From Endozoicomonas sp. 4G (GTDB lineage: Bacteria > Pseudomonadota > Gammaproteobacteria > Pseudomonadales > Endozoicomonadaceae): a stretch of 64,000 nucleotides of DNA. This document shows positions 1 to 7,163 of the stretch, in pieces (position 1 is the stretch's first letter; every line of letters begins with the position of its first letter). The position numbers were made by a program, and so were the translations under genes. The notes under the pieces were generated by a model. That model was not told the origin of the DNA. It made no database searches and saw nothing but the letters and a program-made list of their open reading frames with translations. The stretch lies in NCBI RefSeq assembly GCF_023822025.1, contig NZ_CP082909.1, positions 1,161,001 through 1,225,000 on the forward strand, read 5' to 3'.

Positions 1-70
1 CGGCCATTTTAAAAATTTTGATTTTTGTGGATAAAGCCGTCTTTCACCACCCCTATCAGGAATACACCGA

Positions 71-181
71 CAGGAACCGGAAGCCACCTTCAACCTGTTG
101 TTGTGACTTGCAGGTAGACAGCAGCTCAGAGGCATTCAAACTATCTTGGTCCAGTTCATTGGTGCCTAGGATAAAAGAACC
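71..181 (-). pseudogene. IS1634-like transposase remnant
   Basis: Read on the minus strand, this short open stretch gives SFILGTNELDQDSLNASE followed by ELLSTCKSQQQVEGGFRFL. That resembles the conserved part of IS1634-family (IS4 superfamily) DDE transposases, where an ATNELD-type segment precedes ELL..YK.Q..VERGFRFLKDP. The open frame spans 56-301, but the similarity I recognise stops after FRFL and the frame ends four codons later, so only a small fragment survives. I see no terminal repeats. The match is from memory of the family, not a search. Confidence 0.45.
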
Positions 182-322
182 CAGTGAGGCTGATATGGCA
201 AAAGTTTTCATGTCTTCCAGCCTGCCCACAGAGAACTTCGCGCACGTGTCATAACCTCTCCTGCCAGAACTAAAAATCAGCAACAGGAAGAAAGCAGGCA
301 AGCTGGTTTGTTTGTCAACATA

Positions 323-370
323 AGGGTGTCCTTTTATTTTGGTTTAACATAGAATAAAAATTAACACCCT
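323..370. promoter_or_regulatory. Inverted repeat flanking the abiE promoter region
   Basis: AGGGTGT at 323-329 and its inverse ACACCCT at 364-370 flank an AT-rich segment just before the antitoxin start codon at 381. AbiEi antitoxins are known to repress their own operon by binding inverted repeats in the promoter. This pair is a natural candidate operator. I could not fix a convincing -35/-10 pair inside it. Confidence 0.4.
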
Positions 371-380
371 AGGTATTAAT

Positions 381-1148
381 ATGTCATCTAAAATAAACTG
401 GCTAATAAACCATACCTCTCCTGGCTCCCTGGTGCTCCAGCAATGGCTGACAGAGAACGGCATCCGTTATTCTCTGGCTCAAAAATATACCCAAAGCGGC
501 TGGCTGAAGAGGCTCAGCCCTGGTGTTTACTATCGTCCGGAACCCAGCAGTGGCAAGATCAAACCTGAATGGCCGGATGCAATACAAGCTCTCACTCAAC
601 AGCTACAACTGCCGGTACACCTTGCAGGACTCAGCAGTCTGACTCACCAGGGACTTAGCCATTACCTGCAACTGAATTCAGAACAGGTCTGGGTTGGAAC
701 CAGAAGTAAACAAGCCCTGCCCAAATGGTTTCGTGAGTTTTCTGAACGGCCCTGGTTATATAGTGGCAACCATAAGCTTGGTGAACTAAATGACAAAGAT
801 TTCACCACAGTAACCGTAAAAAGAAAGGAGCTTCGAGCCAGCTGCCCGGAACTTGCAGCTTATGAAGTGGTCGACGCTATCGGAAAAAATATTCGTTTTG
901 AGCACGCAGCTGAATTATTTCAGGGATTAGTTAACCTGAGTCCAAGAAAAGTGCAGTCTCTTCTCAATCGCAGCAGTGCTGTTAAAACCAACCGCATTTT
1001 TCTATTCTTGAGTCATTACTGTGACCATCAATGGTTTGGCAGACTTGATGAATCTCAAATACAACTTGGCTCAGGTAAACGTCAGGTGGTTATTAATGGT
1101 CGATACGATGAGCGTTACCAGATCACTGTTCCTCAATCTCTGCCTTAA
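381..1148 (+). CDS. Type IV toxin-antitoxin system antitoxin, AbiEi family
   Basis: 255-residue cytosolic protein. The N-terminal part (about residues 10-110: QQWLTENGIRYSLAQKY, GWLKRLSPGVYYRP, LAGLSSLTHQGLSHYL) has the winged-helix pattern of AbiEi antitoxins, in which a short HTH is followed by a statement-like R.SPGVY.R motif. The C-terminal half is the family antitoxin domain. AbiEi proteins neutralise the partner nucleotidyltransferase toxin without direct contact and repress the operon. The start is supported by an AGGT ribosome site six bases upstream. The toxin gene follows after 27 bases, as in other AbiE operons. Family call is firm; the specific phage target, if any, is unknown. 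Confidence 0.85.
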   Translation: MSSKINWLINHTSPGSLVLQQWLTENGIRYSLAQKYTQSGWLKRLSPGVYYRPEPSSGKIKPEWPDAIQALTQQLQLPVHLAGLSSLTHQGLSHYLQLNSEQVWVGTRSKQALPKWFREFSERPWLYSGNHKLGELNDKDFTTVTVKRKELRASCPELAAYEVVDAIGKNIRFEHAAELFQGLVNLSPRKVQSLLNRSSAVKTNRIFLFLSHYCDHQWFGRLDESQIQLGSGKRQVVINGRYDERYQITVPQSLP

Positions 1149-1175
1149 CCTGCATCGCAAAAGAAGATCAGATTA

Positions 1176-2117
1176 ATGGACAAAACATCCGCTTATTACC
1201 GACAGGTTTCCCTGTTGATCCGAATGCTTCCGGTTGTGGCAATCGAGCCTGTCTTCGCTTTGAAAGGCGGAACAGCCATTAATTTGTTTGTTCAGGATTT
1301 CCCCAGACTTTCTGTAGACATTGACCTTGCCTACCTTCCTCTCGAACCAAGAGATGAAGCCCTGCAAAATGTTCGCTCAGCACTCGAACGTATAGCTGAG
1401 CGGATTAATACACAGCCTTCAACCCGTGCAGTTCTTCAGGGCAATCGGCAAGACGAATTAAGAATTATTGTCACTACAGAATCCGCAACCATCAAAATCG
1501 AAGTCTCTCCTGTTGCCAGAGGCACACTGCATGACCCAGAGCTGCTACCCGTGGTCGAATCAGTAGAAGAAGAATTTGGTTATACTGAAATACCTGTTGT
1601 CAGTCAGGCTGATTTATATGGCGGAAAACTCTGTGCCGCCATGGATCGCCAACACCCACGAGACCTGTATGATGTACAACAACTACTGAATGCAGGTGGT
1701 ATTTCCAGAGAGATATTTACTGGCTTTCTAACCTACACACTGAGCCACCCACGCCCAATACATGAAGTCATGTCGCCACGCTGGAAAGAGTTGGAGCAAA
1801 CTTTTTACGATGAGTTTGTCGGCATGACGAACGAACCAGTGGAATTGAACGAGCTGATAGAAACCCGCTCTCGTATGGTGGCAGCCTTACAAGCTCGCTT
1901 CACCAAGAGAGATCATGATTTTCTGTTATCTTTCAAACAGGGTAAACCGAACTGGGCATTATTTGACGAGCCTTCTGCTGCAAAACTTCCTGCTATCCGC
2001 TGGAAGCTGATGAATATTCAACGCTTGTCTAAAAACAGGGATAAGCATCAACAGCAACTTGAAAAATTGGAAAATACACTTGAACATTGGTTGCTAATGA
2101 CAGAAAACAGAATTTAA
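1176..2117 (+). CDS. Type IV toxin-antitoxin system toxin, AbiEii family nucleotidyltransferase
   Basis: 313 residues. It carries the DNA polymerase beta-like nucleotidyltransferase signature of AbiEii: FALKGGTAINL (residues 28-37) followed by SVDIDL with acidic residues D48 and D50. KIEV gives a third candidate acid at E109, K151 sits in LYGGKLCAA, and the R-D-x-Y-D motif lies at 162-166. These correspond to AbiEii motifs I-IV. AbiEii/MenT-type toxins transfer nucleotides to RNA targets such as tRNA ends and arrest growth, giving abortive phage defence or maintenance of genomic islands. It lies directly after its antitoxin gene. All catalytic motifs look intact, so the pair may be functional. 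Confidence 0.88.
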   Translation: MDKTSAYYRQVSLLIRMLPVVAIEPVFALKGGTAINLFVQDFPRLSVDIDLAYLPLEPRDEALQNVRSALERIAERINTQPSTRAVLQGNRQDELRIIVTTESATIKIEVSPVARGTLHDPELLPVVESVEEEFGYTEIPVVSQADLYGGKLCAAMDRQHPRDLYDVQQLLNAGGISREIFTGFLTYTLSHPRPIHEVMSPRWKELEQTFYDEFVGMTNEPVELNELIETRSRMVAALQARFTKRDHDFLLSFKQGKPNWALFDEPSAAKLPAIRWKLMNIQRLSKNRDKHQQQLEKLENTLEHWLLMTENRI

Positions 2118-2187
2118 AAAAATTGGGACATTGTCAGGCCACACGGCAGCAGTCTGTTTCAGTATGTATTGACACGGACTGGTTGAT

Positions 2188-2652
2188 TTATTCCTGATTA
2201 GGGTGGTGAATGTCGGTAAAAAAGTGCTGGCAGAGCTGGTTCAGCTGGTGGCTGGTCCCGGATTTTAATGTTTCACGAAACTGCCAGCCCAGCGTTCTTT
2301 GTTTCTGAAGCACCGGTTCTGGCAGACTTTCAGGTTCGGTGGTCAGGCTCGGCATACAGAGCCTGAGGAAGCTTTTTTCAGTCAGCACCACCTGATCCAG
2401 ACCTTCCAGTCGAACTCTTTCGCAATAGTGTATATAACCTTCCCTGGCCAGCCAGAGAAAACTGTCAAAACAGGCTTGATGTCGTTTGCCGGGTAATCCG
2501 AATTCATCCACTGGCTCGGGGGTAATGATGTCATCGACGTACAGTGAAGTCAGTCTTGGAAAGACATTGTAGAGATGCACCAGCGTCCTGGCGCAATCAT
2601 GAAAAAAGTCATCTATGTGAATATCAGCCATGTTCAGAACTTTAGTCTTCAC
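2188..2652 (-). CDS. Uncharacterised protein coupled to alaA
   Basis: 154-residue soluble protein that I do not recognise. It is rich in leucine and histidine, has no signal peptide or membrane segment, and looks alpha-helical (HDCARTLVHLYNVFPRLTSLYVDD; SFLWLAREGYIHYCERV). The pattern of a charged helix followed by REGYI and LTEKSF could suggest a small winged-helix fold, but this is only an impression. It starts with GTG at 2652, sharing one base with the alaA stop codon, so it is probably translated by coupling to alaA. An internal ATG at 2631 is an alternative start. Confidence 0.75.
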   Translation of the reverse strand: MKTKVLNMADIHIDDFFHDCARTLVHLYNVFPRLTSLYVDDIITPEPVDEFGLPGKRHQACFDSFLWLAREGYIHYCERVRLEGLDQVVLTEKSFLRLCMPSLTTEPESLPEPVLQKQRTLGWQFRETLKSGTSHQLNQLCQHFFTDIHHPNQE

Positions 2653-3866
2653 TATTGTTTGTAACGACTCAGGAATCGTTCTAGTTTATCGCCCACCATT
2701 TCCAGATCTTCAATTCTGGGCAGGGTAATAATCCTGAGATGGTCCGGGTCCGGCCAGTTGAAGGCACGACCCTGCACCAGCAGGATTTTTTCCTGAATTA
2801 ACAAGTCCAGCACCAGCTGTTCGTCATCGTGAATCGGATACTTTTTCGGATCCAGTTTCGGGAATACGTACAGTGCCCCTTTGGGTTTTACACAGCTGAC
2901 ACCGGGTATCTGATTCAGGCGTTCATGGATGGCATCTCTCTGCGCCAGAAGTCTGCCGCCGGGCAGGATCAGGTCATTGATGCTCTGATAGCCTCCCAGT
3001 GCTGTTTGAATAGCATGCTGGGCAGGAACGTTGGAACACAGGCGCATGGAGGCCAGCATCTCCAGACCTTCCAGATAATCTCTGGCTTTATGCTTGGGGC
3101 CGCTGGCGACCATCCAGCCAGAACGAAAGCCAGCCGCACGATAGGATTTGGAGAGTCCGTTGAATGAGATCATAAACACATCATCTGCCAGGGATGCCAT
3201 GGCCGTGTGCTCGGCACCGTCATAAAGAATTTTGTCGTAAATCTCGTCGGCAAAAATAATCAGGCTGTGCTGGCGGGCAATCTCAATGATCTCCTGTAGC
3301 AGCTGGGGTGGGTAAACGGCACCCGTTGGATTGTTAGGGTTGATGATTACAATGCCCCGGGTTTTGGCGGTAATTTTGCTTCGAATATCATCCAGGTCCG
3401 GATACCAGTCAGCGTGTTCGTCACAAAGGTAGTGGACGGCTCTGCCTCCTGAAAGATTGGCAGCGGCAGTCCAGAGCGGGTAGTCCGGCGCCGGGATCAG
3501 CATTTCATCACCGTTATTCAGTAAGCCCTGCATCGCCATGACCACCAGTTCGCTGACGCCATTACCGATAAAAATGTCTTCCAGCTCGACACCGGGAAAA
3601 TCTTTTTGCTGGCAATAGTGCATCACCGCCTTGCGCGCTGAAAACAAGCCTTTGGCGTCGGTATAACCCTGGGAGTCAGGGAGGTTGAGAATGACGTCCT
3701 GAATAATCTCTTCAGGTGCATCAAAGCCGAACGGTGCAGGGTTGCCGGTGTTTAATTTCAGTACACGTTGGCCTTCCTCTTCCAATCTTCTGGCTTCACG
3801 CAACACCGGGCCACGTATTTCGTAGCAGACGTTTTCCAGTTTCAGAGACTTCTCAATATCCTTCAT
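2652..3866 (-). CDS. alaA: Alanine aminotransferase AlaA-type, PLP-dependent
   Basis: 404 residues, matching the length of AlaA (YfbQ) of enterobacteria. It is a class I/II fold-type I aminotransferase. Visible landmarks are NTGNPAPFGF near residue 39, NPNNPTGAVY at 176-185 for cofactor binding, DEIYDKI at 207-213, and the Schiff-base lysine K240 in NGLSKSYRAAGFRSGWM. AlaA makes alanine from pyruvate with glutamate as amino donor. The gene is the first of an apparent two-gene unit with the unknown protein downstream. The start codon is followed by the usual long N-terminal helix of the family. Confidence 0.9.
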   Translation of the reverse strand: MKDIEKSLKLENVCYEIRGPVLREARRLEEEGQRVLKLNTGNPAPFGFDAPEEIIQDVILNLPDSQGYTDAKGLFSARKAVMHYCQQKDFPGVELEDIFIGNGVSELVVMAMQGLLNNGDEMLIPAPDYPLWTAAANLSGGRAVHYLCDEHADWYPDLDDIRSKITAKTRGIVIINPNNPTGAVYPPQLLQEIIEIARQHSLIIFADEIYDKILYDGAEHTAMASLADDVFMISFNGLSKSYRAAGFRSGWMVASGPKHKARDYLEGLEMLASMRLCSNVPAQHAIQTALGGYQSINDLILPGGRLLAQRDAIHERLNQIPGVSCVKPKGALYVFPKLDPKKYPIHDDEQLVLDLLIQEKILLVQGRAFNWPDPDHLRIITLPRIEDLEMVGDKLERFLSRYKQ

Positions 3867-4045
3867 GGGTGCTTTCCAGTGGGCCGATGTCAGGCCAATT
3901 GTCTTTTATGTAAGTTGTTATTACTCGGGGCAGCCTGAGTATTTTTCCATCAGTGAGTAGCATTTGTTCTTTGGTCGTTACATGATTCCCCTGAATATCA
4001 TCAACTCAACCATCAATAGACAGGAATAAGTAAACAGTGTTTTCT

Positions 4046-4074
4046 CTGGCAGGGAATCAGACGATCATTATGAT
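4046..4074 (+). promoter_or_regulatory. Candidate msrB promoter with palindrome over the -10
   Basis: CTGGCA at 4046-4051 and TATGAT at 4069-4074 are separated by 17 bases, a reasonable sigma-70 promoter. A perfect 15-base palindrome, CGATCATTATGATCG at 4062-4076, covers the -10 element and could be an operator. I cannot name the regulator. Confidence 0.45.
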
Positions 4075-4137
4075 CGCTTTAGGGCAACAGTGCACGATTC
4101 AAACTCTGACATTTTCGTTAAAACAGCTGGAGGTACT

Positions 4138-4530
4138 ATGAAAATTGAAAAAACCGATGCCCAGTGGCAGCAAGAGCTGACGGATGAGCAGTATCATGTC
4201 TGTCGGCAAAAGGGTACCGAGCGGCCATTTTCCGGTGAATACGTCCATTTTGATGGTAAGGGTCGTTATAGCTGTGTCTGCTGTGATCAGGTTTTGTTCG
4301 AATCCACGACCAAATTCGATGCCGGTTGTGGTTGGCCCAGTTTCTGGGAAGTGGTGGATAAAGAGGCGGTAAAATACCTTAAAGACGACAGTCTGGGCAT
4401 GGATCGGATAGAAGTGGTGTGCTCAGCCTGCCATGCCCATCTGGGGCATGTGTTCCCTGATGGGCCGGAGCCCACAGGGTTGAGGTATTGTATGAATTCG
4501 GTTGCTCTTCAGTTTAAGGAAGACAGCTGA
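4138..4530 (+). CDS. msrB: Peptide-methionine (R)-S-oxide reductase MsrB
   Basis: 130-residue cytosolic enzyme that reduces the R epimer of methionine sulfoxide in oxidised proteins. The four zinc cysteines are present as C46/C49 (SCVCCD) and C95/C98 (CSACH). The catalytic cysteine C118 lies in RYCMNSVAL and the probable recycling cysteine is C64 in DAGCGWPSFW. The start at 4138 is chosen because GGAGGT lies four bases upstream and the protein then has the usual family N-terminus. The upstream in-frame ATG at 4090 would add 16 unconserved residues. It faces the histidine kinase gene tail to tail. Confidence 0.93.
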   Translation: MKIEKTDAQWQQELTDEQYHVCRQKGTERPFSGEYVHFDGKGRYSCVCCDQVLFESTTKFDAGCGWPSFWEVVDKEAVKYLKDDSLGMDRIEVVCSACHAHLGHVFPDGPEPTGLRYCMNSVALQFKEDS

Positions 4531-4558
4531 ATTGCGTATCAACGGTCAACCCTCAATG

Positions 4559-6913
4559 TCAGGCCGCTAACCAGCGGGTCAGAGTGCTTTCAAGCTGTTC
4601 CTTGTTAATGGGTTTAGCCAGGTGGTCGTTCATTCCCGCATCCAGACATTGCTTTTTGTGTTCATTCAGGGCGTTGGCTGTTAAGGCTATGATGGGCGTC
4701 TCTCTGGTTTCTATCTGGTCCCGCAGTCTGCGAGTGGTGGTGTATCCATCCATAACCGGCATGTTGCAGTCCATCAGAATCAGGTCATAGCGTTTATGCT
4801 GACAGGCTGCCAGGCACTGCTCACCGTTATGGGCCAGCTCTACCTTATAGCCCAGTTGCTCAAGCATTCCCTCTGCCACCATTCGGTTAATGGAATTATC
4901 TTCGACGACCAGAACTGAGTAGTCGCTGCTTTTTTTATCCTCAATTTTCAGGGGTTCAGGTAATGCCCGGGAGTCCTGGTCAAGGGAGCCCCGGGTTTTT
5001 TCCAGTGCCTGGATGAGCGTTGACCGGGTCAGGGGGAGTGGTAACCAAACCAGAGTGTCCGGGCTGTTGTCCAAAGGTGTATGGGCAGCATAAATCACTT
5101 TCAGTGAAGGATTGTCCTGACTGGCTTTTTTAGCCAGAGCTTCACTTTCAGTAATCAGAATGTCGGCCCAGTCAGCGGATGGCTCACCTATCTCGTTATC
5201 AGAGCTTCGCCGATGGCTGATCCCCCAATGCGTCAGGAGATGGGAGCAGTAGCTTTGCAGGGCTTCTGAGCCATTGAGTACCAGCTGGTTGTTGAGGACG
5301 CCCACAGGCACCGGCACTTTTTCTGCTCCTGACTCATAGCGGAAGGGTAACCGGACAGAAAAGGTGCTGCCTTTTTCGGGCTCTGATATGACCGACAGTT
5401 GTCCACCCATGTTATTGACAATCGCCTGGGTCAAAGACAACCCCATCCCCGAGCCCCCGAAGCGGCGACTGGTATCACTGCTGGCCTGGGTAAAGGGTTT
5501 GAAAACTTCGTCCAGGGCGGATTCAGGGATACCGATACCGGTGTCACTGATGTTCAGCATGATTTCAAGACGCTTTTCAGAGCACTTTTTACAGCACTTT
5601 TCACAGCACTTTCCAGAGGTTTTCCTGTAGTCGAGCCAGACACGAATTTCACCCGTATCGGTAAATTTTGCGGCATTGCCGATCAGGTTGCTAATGACCT
5701 GATGGAACCGGGTTGGATCACCCACCACTGCTTCTGGCAGGGTGGGGTCAATATCACAATGGATCGGAACCCCTTTAGTGAAGGTGGATTGTCCTGCAAG
5801 AACGACAACATCCTCCAGTGAGCTCCTGAGGTCAAAAGAGATTTCTTCAAGAACCATCTTGCCAGATTCAAGCCGGGAAAGATCCAGAATATCGTTAAGC
5901 AGGCGAATCAGATGACAGCCAGAATCTCTGGCAATGGTCAAACGCTGACGTTGCACTTCAGTCAGTTCTTCGTCCAGGGCAACACTCAGCATGCCCAGCA
6001 GTGCATTGAGCGGTGTTCTGATTTCGTGACTCAGGCTGGATAGCTGTCTGGCCCGCTGACTGGCCGTCTCCATTGCCTGGCTGCGTGCTTTCTCAAGCTG
6101 ACGGTTGGTTTTCTCGAGCATTTCGTTGTTGTTGCGAATTTCTCTGGTTCGTTGGGCAATAATGGTTTCCAGTTCAGACAAATGTTCACGTAACTGCTCT
6201 TCAGCCAGTTGCCGGTGATGCAGATGATGATGAATGTTGTTCAGATAACGGTTGATCGTGCGGTTGAGTAGGCCGATTTCATCACTCTCATGGCCTTTGG
6301 GCTCTGGCAGCCTCTCTTCCGGATGCTTAACCATTTTGTCCGTCATGTTCAGCAGCGGCTTAGTCAACATGTGATAAAACATGATGAACAACACCAGTGA
6401 AAACAGAAAGGTTTTGACCAGCCCCGCCGCCATGGTCACGATGGAACGATCAAAAAACTGAATACCGATAGGGCGAGTATCGGCAACAATTTTTAGCCAG
6501 CCGAGCTGTTCATCTTCATCAAAAGGAACCCTGAGTTCCCTGATATAGGTTCGGCTGGCCCCAAACAGCATATTGGTAAAGGGGCGGGCTTTATCCTGTT
6601 GCGGTTCTTTGCTCTCGGTAGCAAGGATGGCACCCGATGGTTCAATAATTTCTGCCTTGACGATGGTGGGTGATTTGATGAGCCCAAGTACCAGTTCGTT
6701 GCCCAGTTCTTTATCAAGGTTATAGGCAATACGGGCAGCTGGAGTCCTGGCGATGGCGATATGGGTCTCTATCGTGGCATCAATTTGTTGATCCTGAGAC
6801 AGGTAGTCGGCTATGACCTGGAAAAGACTCAGGAACAGCCCGAGGATAAAGGCAACGGCGACGGTGTTACGTGCCTGTTTGAATGACAGTCGATCCCTGA
6901 AATGAATTGGCAT
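4559..6913 (-). CDS. Hybrid sensor histidine kinase (BarA-like layout, no Hpt)
   Basis: 784 residues, inner membrane. TM1 is about 17-37, an extracytoplasmic sensor region about 40-155, and TM2 about 163-183. A HAMP-like linker and coiled coil lead to the dimerisation domain with phospho-acceptor H296 (SSLSHEIRTPLNALLG). The ATPase domain has N413 (NLIGNAAKF), DTGIGI at 457-462 and GSGMGLSL. A degenerate receiver-like stretch (about 540-645) lacks the acceptor aspartate; DILITES sits at that place. It is followed by an intact receiver with D715 (LILMDCNMPVMDGY) and K767. Unlike BarA there is no C-terminal Hpt domain, so a separate phosphotransfer protein would be needed. The ATPase domain carries an unusual Cys-rich insertion at about 435-447. 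No response regulator gene is adjacent; the signal is unknown. Confidence 0.88.
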   Translation of the reverse strand: MPIHFRDRLSFKQARNTVAVAFILGLFLSLFQVIADYLSQDQQIDATIETHIAIARTPAARIAYNLDKELGNELVLGLIKSPTIVKAEIIEPSGAILATESKEPQQDKARPFTNMLFGASRTYIRELRVPFDEDEQLGWLKIVADTRPIGIQFFDRSIVTMAAGLVKTFLFSLVLFIMFYHMLTKPLLNMTDKMVKHPEERLPEPKGHESDEIGLLNRTINRYLNNIHHHLHHRQLAEEQLREHLSELETIIAQRTREIRNNNEMLEKTNRQLEKARSQAMETASQRARQLSSLSHEIRTPLNALLGMLSVALDEELTEVQRQRLTIARDSGCHLIRLLNDILDLSRLESGKMVLEEISFDLRSSLEDVVVLAGQSTFTKGVPIHCDIDPTLPEAVVGDPTRFHQVISNLIGNAAKFTDTGEIRVWLDYRKTSGKCCEKCCKKCSEKRLEIMLNISDTGIGIPESALDEVFKPFTQASSDTSRRFGGSGMGLSLTQAIVNNMGGQLSVISEPEKGSTFSVRLPFRYESGAEKVPVPVGVLNNQLVLNGSEALQSYCSHLLTHWGISHRRSSDNEIGEPSADWADILITESEALAKKASQDNPSLKVIYAAHTPLDNSPDTLVWLPLPLTRSTLIQALEKTRGSLDQDSRALPEPLKIEDKKSSDYSVLVVEDNSINRMVAEGMLEQLGYKVELAHNGEQCLAACQHKRYDLILMDCNMPVMDGYTTTRRLRDQIETRETPIIALTANALNEHKKQCLDAGMNDHLAKPINKEQLESTLTRWLAA
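5581..5616. repeat. Three 12-bp direct repeats inside the kinase gene
   Basis: AGCACTTT recurs at 5581, 5593 and 5605 with an exact 12-base period. On the minus strand the repeats encode the run KCCEKCCKKCSEK in the ATPase domain of the hybrid kinase. The reading frame is preserved. Confidence 0.8.
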
Positions 6914-6982
6914 GGGCGCCGCTTTCTTATTCTCTTAGTTATTAAACACTCAACAACCTATTTTTACCGGTATTTTTCTGTC

Positions 6983-7024
6983 AACGCAACTTTCCGGTTA
7001 ACGCAACTTTCCGCTTAACGCAAC
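6983..7024. repeat. 17-bp tandem repeat, 2.5 copies
   Basis: AACGCAACTTTCCGGTT at 6983-6999 is followed by a copy with one change at 7000-7016 and a partial copy to 7024. It lies upstream of the histidine kinase start, between it and the end of giant gene 1. Function unknown; it may influence expression of the kinase. Confidence 0.8.
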
Positions 7025-7108
7025 AAGGGCTCCGGGCAAAAGAATGGTTGAGTTCTGTCGTATGGCTCCCGATCCGGGAGGATTAAAGCTTTCTCTGATG
7101 AAAATTCA

Positions 7109-7143
7109 CTTTCTTTGCCCTGGTTCCCCAGGGACAAAGAAAG
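7109..7143. terminator. Hairpin after giant gene 1
   Basis: CTTTCTTTGCCCTGG at 7109-7123 pairs with 7128-7143 over 15 base pairs with a single bulged base and a 4-base loop. It sits 20 bases past the stop codon of the minus-strand giant gene, where its terminator would be expected. The T-tract on that strand is weak, so it may also serve as an mRNA-stabilising 3' hairpin. Confidence 0.55.
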
Positions 7144-7163
7144 CGTTCGTTTTCGAACAGGGG

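Larger units (their letters stand above)
1..380. other. Region without an intact gene
   Basis: No intact gene is visible in the first 380 bases. The stretch holds the transposase remnant described separately and, at its right end, the AT-rich promoter region of the toxin-antitoxin pair. It probably marks an old insertion or deletion scar. Confidence 0.5.
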
